Shown: positions 7,960 to 18,322 of the stretch, piece after piece
Layout: the number at the start of each line of letters is the position of its first letter
Numbering within the stretch: the first letter of the stretch is position 1
NCBI RefSeq assembly: GCF_900101835.1
Contig: NZ_FNAF01000007.1
Location: 1-64,000 of the forward strand
Direction: 5' to 3'
DNA length: 64,000 bases
Source: Peptococcus niger
GTDB taxonomy: Bacteria; Bacillota; Peptococcia; Peptococcales; Peptococcaceae
Position numbers and translations under genes: made by a program
Notes under the pieces: generated by a model
Database searches by the model: none
Seen by the model: the letters and a program-made list of their open reading frames with translations, nothing else
What the model was told of the DNA's origin: nothing

Positions 7960-10900
7960 TTAGTCAGTAAAATAGCGAACGCCGCTTTCAAAGATATGCT
8001 GGTCCTTGTTACCCGGTATGTTTTTCGCAATATTGCTGCCAATACGCTCACTGTGGCCCATTTTCCCTAAAATACGGCCGTCTGCTGAAATGAGCCCTTC
8101 GATGGCACAGATGGCCCCGTTGGGGTTATCAGCAATGGTCATTTGCGGCATACCGGCCGCATTGCAATATTGGGTAGCGATCTGCCCCTTATCCATCAAG
8201 GTCCGGAGCCGTTCAGGCGTGGTCATGAAACGTCCTTCCCCGTGTGAAATGGGGATGGCGTGGACATCGCCCGGGGCCACCCCTTGCAACCAGGGGGAGG
8301 CATTGGAAGCAATCCGGGTGTGCACGTACCGGCTCTGGTGGCGGCCGATGGCGTTAAAGGTCAGGGTGCAGTCATTGTCTGCAGGAGGGGTAATTCGGCC
8401 ATGTGGCAAAAGCCCCAATTTAACCAAGGCTTGAAAACCATTGCAAATGCCCAGGAGTAAACCGTCCTGGTCATCTAAGAAGCGGTGAAGGGCTTCCGCC
8501 AGCCGCGGTTCCCGGAAGAAGGCCGCAATGTATTTTCCGCTGCCATCCGGTTCATCGCCGAAAGAAAAGCCGCCCGGGAAAACCATGATCTGCGCCCGGC
8601 GAATGGCTTCTTCCATCCGCAGGACTGAGTCGTCTAATAAACGCGGGGTCAAATTGGCCACCAAGACGGTCTCCACCTTAGCGCCGGCCCGCTCTAATGC
8701 CCGTGCCGTGTCATATTCACAATTGCTGCCCGGGAATACCGGTACCACGGCGCGCGGCACAGCAATCGGTGGAATACGACGGGTCAGCACAGGGCGCGTC
8801 GGTACCGGCGGTACCACCGCTTCACCGGCTTGGTCTGCGGCAATGGGGTAAACGCCGGCAAGGGTCTCTGTCCAGGCCTCGCTCAAGGGCGCCATGTCCA
8901 CATTCCCTTCCGGAAGTTGAAGGCTAAAGCGGTCCGTGGTTTCCCCGATGATCTCTGCTGCGGCAAAAGGTTGCGCCAATTCCAGGATAATGCTGCCCAC
9001 TCGGGCCTGCTCAGCGGCCTTTACGCCCGCTGCCGATAAGGATACGCCAATCTGATTGCCCAGCGTCATCTTAAAGAGACCTTCCGCTACACCAGCATGG
9101 GTGACTGCCCAGGCAGCCACAATGCTGCCATCGGCAACGGCCTGCTCATACTGCGCCCAGGCCTCACGGAAGGCTGCACGGTCAATGCGGCCTTCTGCTT
9201 GCGGTAAGTGGAAGAGGGCCACTTGATGGCCTGCCGCTTTAAACTCCGGACTGATGATCCGCTTGGCGTCACTAACAGCTGTCGCAAATGCGACGAGCGT
9301 CGGCGGTACGTCCAGTTCTTCAAAGCTGCCGCTCATCGAGTCTTTCCCGCCGATGGCCGCAACGCTCATGTCATACTGGGCCAGGAGAGCACCGAGAACC
9401 GCTTGAAAGGGTTGTCCCCAGCGTTCCGGGTCAGTCCGTAAGCTGTGGAAGTATTCCTGTAAGGACAGGTAAATGCGCCTGTTGCTTGTTCCGGTCGCGA
9501 TAACCTTGGTCACCGCTTCAACCACAGCAGCATAAGCGCCCTTAAACGGGTCGGCTGCCATGGCATAAGGGTTAAAGCCGTAGGCGAAGAGGCTGGTGGT
9601 ATCGGTTTCGCCGGTCAATACCGGAATTTTACCTGCCATGGTCTGAATGGGCGTCCGCTGGGTCTTGCCGCCCAGGGGGAATAAAACGGTGCCGGCACCG
9701 ATGGACGCATCAAATTGCTCGGTCAGGCCGATTTTCCCACAAGTATTCAGGTCCCTTGCCACTTGCGCCACTTGCTCAGCAAAGGGCTGCTTGTCAGCCG
9801 CCTCACCGGCCGGCTCAGAAATGCGCACGGTCATGCTCTTCGGCGCACCGGCCGAATCAACAAAGGCCCGGGATAAATCGACAATCGCTTGTCCCTGCCA
9901 ATCCAACACCAGCCGCGGTTCCGCCGTGATTTCTGCGACAACGGTCGCTTCCAGGTTTTCATTTTTACAGGCGGTGGCAAACATGTCCCAGTTTTCCCGG
10001 GCGATGACACAAGCCATCCGTTCCTGCGATTCAGAAATGGCCAATTCCGTACCGTTTAAACCTTCGTACTTCTTGGGCACAGCGTCCAAATTCACATGAA
10101 CCCCATCGGCCAATTCACCAATGGCCACCGATACACCACCGGCTCCAAAGTCATTGCAGCGCAAAATCGCGCGCGCCACGTCCGGGTTGCGGAAGAGCCG
10201 CTGAATTTTCCGTTCTTCAACCGGATTCCCCTTTTGTACTTCAGAGCCGGAAGTTTCCAAAGACTCTTCTGTGTGGGTTTTTGAGGAGCCGGTGGCACCG
10301 CCACAACCGTCCCGTCCGGTACGGCCGCCGATTAAGACGACAATATTACCCGGCTCCGGCACCTTGCGCACCACTTGGTCAGCCGGTGCTGCGGCCACCA
10401 CAGCCCCAACTTCCATGCGCTTGGCTTCATAGCCCGGGTGGTAGACCTCATCCACAATGCCCGTGGCCAGACCAATCTGGTTGCCGTATGACGAAAACCC
10501 GTCTGCTGCCAGGGTGCAAATGCGGCGCTGCGGCAATTTACCGGGCAGGGTTTCTGCTAAGGGTTTACGTGGATCGGCAGCACCGGTCAGGCGCAAGCTC
10601 TGGTACACATAACTGCGCCCACTTAGCGGATCGCGAATGGCTCCGCCCAGGCAGGTGGCTGCACCACCGAAGGGTTCAATCTCCGTCGGGTGGTTGTGGG
10701 TTTCATTTTTAAACATGTAGAGCCAGGGCTCACTGCCATTTTCCGTGGCCACATCTATTTTGACAGAGCAGGCGTTAATTTCTTCGCTCTCGTCAAGCTT
10801 GTCAATCAAACCATGTTTCTTTAAATATTTTCCGGCCAAGGTGCCCAAATCCATCAGGGTAATCGGCCGGTCTGCTTCTTTATCGCCGTAAACGTCCCGG

Positions 10901-11667
10901 CGCATGTCGCGATAGGTTTCATAAGCAGCCTGCACCTCCGGCCGGTCAATGGCAATATCCGTCAGCCGCGTATTAAAGGTGGTATGCCGGCAGTGGTCGG
11001 ACCAATAGGTGTCAATTACCCGCAATTCCGTTTCCGTCGGGTTCCGGCCTTCCTTTTTAAAATAATCCTGCATAAAAGCCACGTCCGCTGCATCCATGGC
11101 CAAGCCCCAGCGATCAATAAAGGCCGGCAAATCGGCCTCTGCCAGGTCGGTAAAGCCATCGATAACCGCCACCGGCTCAACCGGCGGAATTTTTGTTTCC
11201 AGGCTGTCCGGCTTGTCCAAGGCGGCTTCCCGGGCTTCCACCGGGTTGATCAGGTAATGGCGGAGGACCGCTTGGTCTGCTGCTGTCAGTTGGCCGTAGA
11301 AAACATACACCATGGCGGTCCTCACCACCGGCCGCAGACCGGTGACCAATTCGACACATTGAGCACAAGAGTCGGCCCGCTGGTCGTATTGACCCGGGAG
11401 GGCCTCAACTGCCAAAATATGGCCATCTTTGACGGTTTCCGGCAGTCTTTCCGTGTAAATGCAGTCTGTAAACGGTTCACTTAAGATGGTTTCCATAACC
11501 TGCCGAACATGCGTCTCCGGCACCGTATCCAAATCATACCGGACAAAGCGACGTACAGCGGTCAAGCCCCTTAAATTTAAATCCCGTCGCAAGGTCTCAC
11601 ATAAGTGCTCAGCGCCGCTTTGAAATCCCTCGCGTCGTTCGACAAAATAGCGCTTGAGTTGACTCAT
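7960..11667 (-). CDS. purL: Phosphoribosylformylglycinamidine synthase, single chain
   Basis: 1235 residues. Converts FGAR, glutamine and ATP to FGAM, fourth step of IMP synthesis. It is the large one-polypeptide form: a PurS-like N-terminal region (about 1-150), two AIRS-type halves with DYFKKEGRNPTETEL, SDHCRHTTF and FKNETHNHPTEIEPFGGAATC, and a C-terminal class I glutaminase. The glutaminase shows GGFSFGDE, nucleophile Cys in GICNGFQ and the His in SHGEGRF. Bacillus instead uses separate PurS, PurQ and PurL. One base separates it from the purD stop. It is the last gene of the operon. Confidence 0.97.
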   Translation of the reverse strand: MSQLKRYFVERREGFQSGAEHLCETLRRDLNLRGLTAVRRFVRYDLDTVPETHVRQVMETILSEPFTDCIYTERLPETVKDGHILAVEALPGQYDQRADSCAQCVELVTGLRPVVRTAMVYVFYGQLTAADQAVLRHYLINPVEAREAALDKPDSLETKIPPVEPVAVIDGFTDLAEADLPAFIDRWGLAMDAADVAFMQDYFKKEGRNPTETELRVIDTYWSDHCRHTTFNTRLTDIAIDRPEVQAAYETYRDMRRDVYGDKEADRPITLMDLGTLAGKYLKKHGLIDKLDESEEINACSVKIDVATENGSEPWLYMFKNETHNHPTEIEPFGGAATCLGGAIRDPLSGRSYVYQSLRLTGAADPRKPLAETLPGKLPQRRICTLAADGFSSYGNQIGLATGIVDEVYHPGYEAKRMEVGAVVAAAPADQVVRKVPEPGNIVVLIGGRTGRDGCGGATGSSKTHTEESLETSGSEVQKGNPVEERKIQRLFRNPDVARAILRCNDFGAGGVSVAIGELADGVHVNLDAVPKKYEGLNGTELAISESQERMACVIARENWDMFATACKNENLEATVVAEITAEPRLVLDWQGQAIVDLSRAFVDSAGAPKSMTVRISEPAGEAADKQPFAEQVAQVARDLNTCGKIGLTEQFDASIGAGTVLFPLGGKTQRTPIQTMAGKIPVLTGETDTTSLFAYGFNPYAMAADPFKGAYAAVVEAVTKVIATGTSNRRIYLSLQEYFHSLRTDPERWGQPFQAVLGALLAQYDMSVAAIGGKDSMSGSFEELDVPPTLVAFATAVSDAKRIISPEFKAAGHQVALFHLPQAEGRIDRAAFREAWAQYEQAVADGSIVAAWAVTHAGVAEGLFKMTLGNQIGVSLSAAGVKAAEQARVGSIILELAQPFAAAEIIGETTDRFSLQLPEGNVDMAPLSEAWTETLAGVYPIAADQAGEAVVPPVPTRPVLTRRIPPIAVPRAVVPVFPGSNCEYDTARALERAGAKVETVLVANLTPRLLDDSVLRMEEAIRRAQIMVFPGGFSFGDEPDGSGKYIAAFFREPRLAEALHRFLDDQDGLLLGICNGFQALVKLGLLPHGRITPPADNDCTLTFNAIGRHQSRYVHTRIASNASPWLQGVAPGDVHAIPISHGEGRFMTTPERLRTLMDKGQIATQYCNAAGMPQMTIADNPNGAICAIEGLISADGRILGKMGHSERIGSNIAKNIPGNKDQHIFESGVRYFTD

Positions 11668-11668
11668 T

Positions 11669-12946
11669 TCAGCCCTCCACTTCCAAGGCCTTCATGCCAA
11701 TATCATGACGGTATTGCATGCCGTCAAAATCAATATAGGCAACGGCCTTATACGCATGCTCCATGGCACTTTTAATGTCCTCGCCTAAAGCGGTAACGCC
11801 TAAAACACGACCGCCGGAGGTCAACAAGCGGCCCTTATCGTCTTCCCGGGTGCCTGCCTGAAAAACGACCGTTTCGTCATTTTCTGCCTTATCAATGCCG
11901 CTAATCGGGTCGCCCTTACGCGGGCTGGCCGGGTAATTTTCTGCCGCTAAGACAACGCAAACAGCTGCTTCCGGCCGCCAGGTCAAGCTAACTTGGTCCA
12001 ATTTACCGGCAAGCGCGGCCTGAATCGGTTCCAGCAAATCACTCGCCAACCGCATCAGAACCGGTTGCGTTTCCGGGTCACCAAAGCGCGCATTGTATTC
12101 CAAGACCTTCGGTCCGTCAGCAGTCAGCATAAGGCCGGTGTATAAAATCCCGGTAAAGGGACAGCCCTCTTGCGCCATAGCTGCAACAGTCGGCTTAATA
12201 ATGGTCTGGAGCACTTCCTCAGCTAAGGCTTCCGTATAAATCGGCGCCGGGGAATAAGCCCCCATGCCGCCGGTATTCGGCCCTTCATCGCCGTCAAAAA
12301 TGCGTTTATGGTCCTGGGCAGAAACCATGGGCAGCACGTGCTTACCGTCAGCAAAGGCGAGAATGCTCACTTCCTGGCCTTGCAAGAATTCTTCCACCAA
12401 GACCTTTTGCCCGGCCTCACCGAAGGCTTTATTGGACAACATATCTTCCAAAGCTTGATAGGCAGTTTCTTCATCCGGGCAAATGATTACGCCTTTACCG
12501 GCCGCCAAGCCATCCGCCTTGACCACACAGGGGCCATTCAAGGCATGCACATAAGCCTTGGCCTCAGCCAAATCGCTGAATACGTCAAAGCGGGCGGTGG
12601 GAATGTTGTATTTTTGCATCAACTGTTTTGAAAAGGCCTTGCTGCCTTCAATGCGTGCCGCCGCCTTTGATGGGCCAAAACAAGGCAGGCCGGCTTTTTC
12701 AAAGGCATCTACAATACCCATGGTAAGGGGTTTTTCCGGTCCAACAAGGGTCAAGTCCACCTGCTTGTCCTGTGCCGCCTGCACCAGGGCGTCAATATCA
12801 TCTGCAGCAACAGGCAGACAGGTGGCCAAATTTTTCATGCCTGCATTGCCCGGTGCCGCAAAAATTTTTGACACTTGAGGGCTTTGCGCCAATTTCCAGA
12901 CCAAGGCATGCTCCCGTCCGCCGGAGCCAACGACCAAAACATTCAT
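11669..12946 (-). CDS. purD: Phosphoribosylamine-glycine ligase
   Basis: 425 residues from the ATG with AGGAGG 6 bases upstream; two earlier in-frame starts would add six residues without a site. An ATP-grasp enzyme joining glycine to phosphoribosylamine. Visible are the N-terminal VLVVGSGGREHAL, the VKADGLAAGKGV ATP-grasp segment (about residue 138) and the signature YNARFGDPETQ. It lies 17 bases after purH and 1 base before purL. Confidence 0.96.
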   Translation of the reverse strand: MNVLVVGSGGREHALVWKLAQSPQVSKIFAAPGNAGMKNLATCLPVAADDIDALVQAAQDKQVDLTLVGPEKPLTMGIVDAFEKAGLPCFGPSKAAARIEGSKAFSKQLMQKYNIPTARFDVFSDLAEAKAYVHALNGPCVVKADGLAAGKGVIICPDEETAYQALEDMLSNKAFGEAGQKVLVEEFLQGQEVSILAFADGKHVLPMVSAQDHKRIFDGDEGPNTGGMGAYSPAPIYTEALAEEVLQTIIKPTVAAMAQEGCPFTGILYTGLMLTADGPKVLEYNARFGDPETQPVLMRLASDLLEPIQAALAGKLDQVSLTWRPEAAVCVVLAAENYPASPRKGDPISGIDKAENDETVVFQAGTREDDKGRLLTSGGRVLGVTALGEDIKSAMEHAYKAVAYIDFDGMQYRHDIGMKALEVEG

Positions 12947-12963
12947 GCTCTTCCTCCTAATCA

Positions 12964-14493
12964 TTAATGTCTAAAATGTCGCACACCGGTGAATATCATC
13001 GCAATGCCCGCTTCATCGCAAGCCGCAATTGACTCTTCATCCCGGATGGACCCGCCCGGCTGAATGACCGCCACAATGCCTGCCTTAGCCGCTTCATCAA
13101 TGCTGTCGCGGAAGGGGAAAAAGGCATCGCTGGCCAAAACAGCACCGGCCGCTTCCTGACCCGCTTCGGTAAAGGCGATTTTGCACGACCCGACCCGGTT
13201 CATCTGACCGGCCCCAACGCCTAGGGTCACCCCATCCTTGGCCACGACAATGGCATTGCTCTTAACGTGTTTGACCGCTTTCCAGGCAAAAATAAGGTCC
13301 TGGAGTTGGGCCTCCGTCGGTTGAACCTTGGTCACGCATTTGAACTGATCGGCCTCAATCGGGTTAACGTCTCTGGATTGGAGCAAAAATCCGCCGCCAA
13401 CCCGCTCAACCCATTGGGCTGTATCCGCTTTGGCAACGCCCGTTTCTAATATCCGGAGCTTATCTTTAACAGCAAAAGCCTCTAGGGCTTCAGCACTGAA
13501 AGACGGGGCAATAATCGCTTCCATAAAGGTTTCGGTAATGTGTTTGGCTGTCGCTCCATCCACCGGTCGGTTAAAGGCAATGATGCCACCGTAAGCGGAT
13601 ACCGGATCAGCCGCCAAGGCGCGGCTGTAAGCATCGTGCACATTGCTGCCGATGGCCAGTCCGCAAGGGTTGGTGTGCTTGATGATGGCACAGGCCGGTT
13701 CATCGCTGAATTCATTGACCAATTGCCAAGCCGCATCCAAGTCAACAATATTATTATAAGAAAGGGCCTTGCCTTGATGCTGCTTCGCATTGGCAATGGT
13801 CCCGGGTGTCGGGTCTGACACATAAAAAGCCGCTTCCTGATGAGGGTTTTCGCCATAGCGCAAGATCATTTTCCGTTCGCCGCCAATGGCAAATTCTTCC
13901 GGAAATTCCGGCGCTGCAAAGGCTTTGGACAAATAGGCTGAAATGCTGCTGTCGTATACGGCCGTGTGGCGGAAGGCCTCTAAGGCTAATTTTTGCCGCA
14001 TATCCGCCGGGACTTCACCATGCGTTTCCAGGGCCTTGAGCACTGATTTATACTGTTCCGGCCGGACCACAACCGTCACCCGTTCGTGATTTTTGGCCGC
14101 TGCTCGCAGCATGGTCGGCCCGCCAATATCAATATTTTCAATGGCCTCATCCAACGTAACTTCCGGCTTGGCAATCGTTTCCCTGAAAGGATAAAGGTTG
14201 ACCACCACCATATCAATGGGCTGAATGTGCTGGCGCATCAGTTCGGCAAAATGCTCCGGTGTTTCTTTCGCTAAAATCCCGGCATGGATCACCGGATGTA
14301 AGGTTTTGACCCGTCCGCCGAGCATTTCCGGAAATCCCGTCACGTCATCAACAGCCTTGACCTCTAAACCGGCCTCATGCAAGGTGCGATAGGTCCCGCC
14401 GGTGGACAAGAGGGAGTAGCCGTGGCGAATAAGCCCTTCTGCAAAAGGAATCAGGTTCGTTTTATCCGAAACGGATAAGAGTGCATAAGACAT
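12964..14493 (-). CDS. purH: Bifunctional AICAR formyltransferase / IMP cyclohydrolase
   Basis: 509 residues, the family's usual length. The N-terminal MGS-like cyclohydrolase domain (about 1-195, LLSTGGTYRTL, GGRVKTLHP) closes the IMP ring. The C-terminal formyltransferase (about 200-509, RYGENPHQEAAF, IKHTNPCG) adds the last carbon from 10-formyl-THF. It performs the last two steps of the pathway. Fourteen bases separate it from purN. Confidence 0.97.
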   Translation of the reverse strand: MSYALLSVSDKTNLIPFAEGLIRHGYSLLSTGGTYRTLHEAGLEVKAVDDVTGFPEMLGGRVKTLHPVIHAGILAKETPEHFAELMRQHIQPIDMVVVNLYPFRETIAKPEVTLDEAIENIDIGGPTMLRAAAKNHERVTVVVRPEQYKSVLKALETHGEVPADMRQKLALEAFRHTAVYDSSISAYLSKAFAAPEFPEEFAIGGERKMILRYGENPHQEAAFYVSDPTPGTIANAKQHQGKALSYNNIVDLDAAWQLVNEFSDEPACAIIKHTNPCGLAIGSNVHDAYSRALAADPVSAYGGIIAFNRPVDGATAKHITETFMEAIIAPSFSAEALEAFAVKDKLRILETGVAKADTAQWVERVGGGFLLQSRDVNPIEADQFKCVTKVQPTEAQLQDLIFAWKAVKHVKSNAIVVAKDGVTLGVGAGQMNRVGSCKIAFTEAGQEAAGAVLASDAFFPFRDSIDEAAKAGIVAVIQPGGSIRDEESIAACDEAGIAMIFTGVRHFRH

Positions 14494-14507
14494 GGAATAA
14501 CCCCTTT

Positions 14508-15119
14508 CTACCCTAAAATGGTGACTGTTTGACCGGTCAATCGAATCTTGCCCTCCGCAATTTTTTGAATCACATCGCTGTACAATTCATGTTCTACCGG
14601 TAAAATGCGCGCCGCCAAAGCGTCCTCATCATCTCCCGGCAGAACCGGCACCGCCCGTTGGGCAATGATGGCACCACCGTCTAAAATATGGTTGACCAAA
14701 TGCACCGTACAGCCGCTGACTTTTACCCCGTAGGCCACCGCTTGCCCTTGGGCATGCAGCCCTGGGAAGGAGGGCAGGAGCGACGGATGAATATTGATAA
14801 TCGGAGCCGGTGCTGCTTCAATAAAGGCTTCGCCCAAGACCCGCATATAGCCTGCCAAAACAATTAAATCACAATCAACCTTGCAAATTTCCGCCAATAA
14901 GGCCGCATCAAAACCGGCCCGGTCTGCATAATCCGCCGGTGCCAGCGCCAGGGCCGGCACCTGGGCTTGGTTGGCTAGGGTGAGAACCGGCGCATTCAGA
15001 TGATCGGAAAGCACCAGTTTAATCTCTGCCGACAAGCGGCCGGCGTCAATATTGGCCTGAATGGCTTTAAAATTCGACCCGCGACCGGATGCCAGGACCA
15101 CTAAATTTAACCTTTTCAC
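14508..15119 (-). CDS. purN: Phosphoribosylglycinamide formyltransferase
   Basis: 203 residues; starts with GTG whose GTGA overlaps the purM stop by 4 bases. Transfers a formyl group from 10-formyl-THF to [15 protein letters not shown] at the N-terminus, the catalytic [12 protein letters not shown] with its His, and [14 protein letters not shown] are all present. No formate-dependent purT is seen here. Confidence 0.95.
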   Translation of the reverse strand: MKRLNLVVLASGRGSNFKAIQANIDAGRLSAEIKLVLSDHLNAPVLTLANQAQVPALALAPADYADRAGFDAALLAEICKVDCDLIVLAGYMRVLGEAFIEAAPAPIINIHPSLLPSFPGLHAQGQAVAYGVKVSGCTVHLVNHILDGGAIIAQRAVPVLPGDDEDALAARILPVEHELYSDVIQKIAEGKIRLTGQTVTILG

Positions 15120-16153
15120 ACCCGCACCACACTTTGATCGCCTTTGACAATCCGGCCAATATCATAATAAGCAATATCGCGCGCCTGAAAATCCTCACAA
15201 ACCGCTTGCGCGTCCGCTGCTCCGATGACAAGCACTAGGCCGATCCCCATATTGAAGGTGCGCCACATATCCTCTTCCGGCACCTGTCCCTCTTTTGCCA
15301 GCCAATCAAAAATCGGCAAACGGGGCCAAGCCTCGGTCTTGATTTCTGCTGATAGCCCTTCAGGCAGGACTCGGGGCACATTTTCCACCAAGCCGCCACC
15401 GGTGATGTGGGCCATGGCGTGGATGACCCCCGGTTTTTCCTTTAAAATCGGGAGCACATCTTTTACATAGATGCGCGTCGGGCGCAAGAGGGCTTCGCCC
15501 AGCCTTTCCCCCAACTCCTCAATATAAGAGTCCGTTTGCTTACCGGCTCGTTCAAAGGCAATTTTGCGTGCCAAGGAATACCCATTGGAGTGAAGGCCGG
15601 TAGACGGCAGGCCCAAAATCACATCGCCTTCTCCTACGGCACTGCCATCCAAGAGACGGTCTTCTTCCACAATTCCCACGGAAAAACCGGCCACATCGTA
15701 TTCATCATTCTGGTAAAAGCCCGGCATTTCAGCGGTCTCACCACCAATTAAGGCACAGCCGGACTGGACACAGCCTTCGGCAATCCCAGCCACCACTTCT
15801 GCCAATTGATCCGGATTTAATTTGCCAACCGCCACATAATCCAGGAAAAACAGGGGTTCTGCACCGGCCACCAAAATATCGTTCACACACATGGCCACCG
15901 CATCAATCCCAACCGTATCGTGCTTGCCGCACATAAAGGCCACTTTTAACTTGGTTCCGATACCGTCAGTGCCGCTAACCAAAACCGGTTTTTTATACCC
16001 TTCCGGCACTCTGAACAGTCCACCAAAGCCCCCCAAGCCGCCCAAGACTTCCGGCCGCTTGGTCCGAGCCACCAGAGGCTTAATTTTATCAACCGCTTCA
16101 TTCCCCTTGCTAATATCAACGCCCGCATCGCGGTAGGTCATCGCATCTTTCAT
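15116..16153 (-). CDS. purM: Phosphoribosylformylglycinamidine cyclo-ligase
   Basis: 345 residues. The start is the ATG after GGAG, inside the purF stop (ATGA overlap); the 17-residue basic extension of the open frame is purF sequence out of frame. Closes the imidazole ring to give AIR. It shows [25 protein letters not shown], the ATP/phosphate-binding FFLDYVAVG and [16 protein letters not shown], and [17 protein letters not shown]. Confidence 0.96.
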   Translation of the reverse strand: MKDAMTYRDAGVDISKGNEAVDKIKPLVARTKRPEVLGGLGGFGGLFRVPEGYKKPVLVSGTDGIGTKLKVAFMCGKHDTVGIDAVAMCVNDILVAGAEPLFFLDYVAVGKLNPDQLAEVVAGIAEGCVQSGCALIGGETAEMPGFYQNDEYDVAGFSVGIVEEDRLLDGSAVGEGDVILGLPSTGLHSNGYSLARKIAFERAGKQTDSYIEELGERLGEALLRPTRIYVKDVLPILKEKPGVIHAMAHITGGGLVENVPRVLPEGLSAEIKTEAWPRLPIFDWLAKEGQVPEEDMWRTFNMGIGLVLVIGAADAQAVCEDFQARDIAYYDIGRIVKGDQSVVRV

Positions 16154-17547
16154 CTTTTTTCTCCTTCTTCGGGCACTCCTAAATGGTAGGCGCCACCGAC
16201 GCACGCATCGCAGAAGCGCGGTTCTCCGCCCAGCGCTTCCAATAACCCTTCAGAACTCAAAAAATGTAAACTATCTGCACCAATGTAGGTGCGAATCCCC
16301 TCAATATCCATCTTGGTTGCAATCAGCCGGTCCCGTTCCGCAGTATCAATCCCATAATAGCACGGATTGACCACCGGCGGACAGGTCACCAGGAAGTGAA
16401 CTTCTTTGGCGCCACGTTCTTTCAGCAGGGCTACAAGACGCTTACTCGTGGTGCCCCGGACAATGCTGTCATCGACGACAGCAATGCGGCGGCCTTCCAA
16501 CTCTTCTCGGATGGGGTTGAGTTTTAATTTAACCAATTGCTCCCGCATTTCCTGCGTGGGGGCAATAAAGGTCCGCCCGGTATAGCGATTTTTCAAAATG
16601 CCCGGCGTAAATTCGATGCCACTGGCTTCTGCAAAACCGATGGCGGCACTGGTGCCCGAATCCGGCACCGGAATGACCACATCCACATCCAGTTCATCGG
16701 CAATTTCACGGGCTAAAATAGCGCCCATGCGACGACGCGACAGGTTCACATTGATGCCGTCAATGGTCGAATCCGGTCGGGCAAAGTAGACATATTCAAA
16801 GGCGCAATGGGCCGGCTGAGGCGGATGGGCCAAGTCCCGGCTATGGATGCCGTCTGCATCCAAGGTAATGGTTTCGCCCGGACGAACGTCCCGCACAAAG
16901 GTTGCTCCGATGGTATCCAAAGAGCAGGATTCTGAAGCAATACAGTAGCCATTCGGCAATTTGCCAATGCACAAGGGACGGTTGCCATAAGGATCACGCG
17001 CGGCATAAATGGTATCGTGATTCATAGCGACCAAGGCGTAAGAGCCTTGTAAATCAGCCATGGCCTGACTGATGGACACGTCCAATGAACCGTGTCCGTA
17101 GCGGGCCAGCAGGTTGCAAACCAGCTCAGCGTCAGTCGTGGTCTGAAAAACCGAACCGCTCTGCGCCAACCATTGCCGTAATTTTTCCGTATTGGTCAGT
17201 GCCCCGTTCATGGCCAGGGCCACGTCCCCTTGTAGATAATGCGCAACAATGGGCTGAATATTGATATTTGCGTTCCCATCACTATTGGAATAACGCACAT
17301 GGCCAATACCGCAACGGCCGTGCAGGTTTGACAAATTGTCTTCATTAAATACTTCTGTAACCAGCCCTTGGGATTTGTAAAATTCAATGCGTCCCTGGTT
17401 TGAAGTGGCGATCCCGCAAGCTTCCTGACCGCGGTGCTGTAAGGCGAAAAGGCCATAATAGGCCCGCGATGCCACTTGTTCATCATTCGTATAGATGGCG
17501 AAAACGCCACATTCTTCGTGAATACCGTCTGCCGCAATGACTGCCAT
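16150..17547 (-). CDS. purF: Amidophosphoribosyltransferase, Fe-S type
   Basis: 465 residues. Commits PRPP and glutamine to purine synthesis. The Ntn-type nucleophile Cys sits at residue 13 ([10 protein letters not shown]) after a short propeptide, as in Bacillus PurF. The PRPP loop [14 protein letters not shown] lies near residue 345. Cysteines in [27 protein letters not shown] and RFCDACVGG match the [4Fe-4S] ligand pattern of oxygen-labile PurF. That suits an anaerobe and adds a stability-based control. GGGAGG precedes the ATG; purM overlaps its stop. Confidence 0.96.
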   Translation of the reverse strand: MAVIAADGIHEECGVFAIYTNDEQVASRAYYGLFALQHRGQEACGIATSNQGRIEFYKSQGLVTEVFNEDNLSNLHGRCGIGHVRYSNSDGNANINIQPIVAHYLQGDVALAMNGALTNTEKLRQWLAQSGSVFQTTTDAELVCNLLARYGHGSLDVSISQAMADLQGSYALVAMNHDTIYAARDPYGNRPLCIGKLPNGYCIASESCSLDTIGATFVRDVRPGETITLDADGIHSRDLAHPPQPAHCAFEYVYFARPDSTIDGINVNLSRRRMGAILAREIADELDVDVVIPVPDSGTSAAIGFAEASGIEFTPGILKNRYTGRTFIAPTQEMREQLVKLKLNPIREELEGRRIAVVDDSIVRGTTSKRLVALLKERGAKEVHFLVTCPPVVNPCYYGIDTAERDRLIATKMDIEGIRTYIGADSLHFLSSEGLLEALGGEPRFCDACVGGAYHLGVPEEGEKR

Positions 17548-17583
17548 AAGAACCTCCCGTTTGTTTGCGCAAAAATGCTTGAC

Positions 17584-18300
17584 TTATTTATCCAACTTTT
17601 GTAAACGATTCCAAACTTCCACATACGCTTCCGCAACATCCCCTAAGTCTTGACGGAAACGGTCTTTATCCAACTTCTTTCGGGTATCCTTATCCCACAA
17701 GCGGCAAGTGTCCGGGGAAATTTCATCGGCCAGGATGATTTTGCCGTCTGGTGTGCGCCCAAATTCCAACTTAAAGTCCACCAAGATCAGGTTGGCTTCA
17801 TCGAGCCACTTGGAAAGCAGGTCATTTACTTTAAAGGCTTGCGCCATAATGGTGTCGATTTCTTCTTTGGTCGCCACACCAATGGCCTGGGCATGATAGC
17901 GGTTGATGAGCGGATCACCAAGGTCATCATCCTTATAGGAAAACTCAATAATGGGCTCGCTGATCTCGGTCCCTTCTTCCAGGCCCAAACGTTTGGCCAT
18001 GGAGCCGGCAATGATATTGCGAATGATGACTTCCAACTTGACGATTTCAACCCGCTTGACCAACTGGTGATCGTCATCTACCACTTCCACCAGGTGGTTG
18101 TCAACGCCGTTTTCAGCTAAACGTTTAAAAAACCAACCGGAAATTTTATTGTTCAGAACCCCTTTATGAGCAATTGTCCCTTTTTTCTGCCCGTTAAAAG
18201 CGGTGGCATCGTCTTTATACTCCACCATGTACAAGTTGTCATCATCTGTTTTAAAGACGCGTTTTGCCTTACCTTCATAAAGTTGTTCAAGTACTTTCAT
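17584..18300 (-). CDS. purC: SAICAR synthetase
   Basis: 238 residues. Joins aspartate to CAIR using ATP. LYEGKAKRVFKTDD at the N-terminus and VDFKLEFGR / LADEISPDTCRLWD near residues 175-205 are the family signatures. Follows purB by 22 bases and precedes purF by 36. AAAGGA lies upstream of the ATG. Confidence 0.96.
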   Translation of the reverse strand: MKVLEQLYEGKAKRVFKTDDDNLYMVEYKDDATAFNGQKKGTIAHKGVLNNKISGWFFKRLAENGVDNHLVEVVDDDHQLVKRVEIVKLEVIIRNIIAGSMAKRLGLEEGTEISEPIIEFSYKDDDLGDPLINRYHAQAIGVATKEEIDTIMAQAFKVNDLLSKWLDEANLILVDFKLEFGRTPDGKIILADEISPDTCRLWDKDTRKKLDKDRFRQDLGDVAEAYVEVWNRLQKLDK

Positions 18301-18322
18301 GGTCCTTTTCCCCTCTTATTCC

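Noticed and set aside
9647-10712. Long plus-strand open frames opposite purL
   Set aside because: No family features, no ribosome binding sites; purL motifs on the other strand explain the region.
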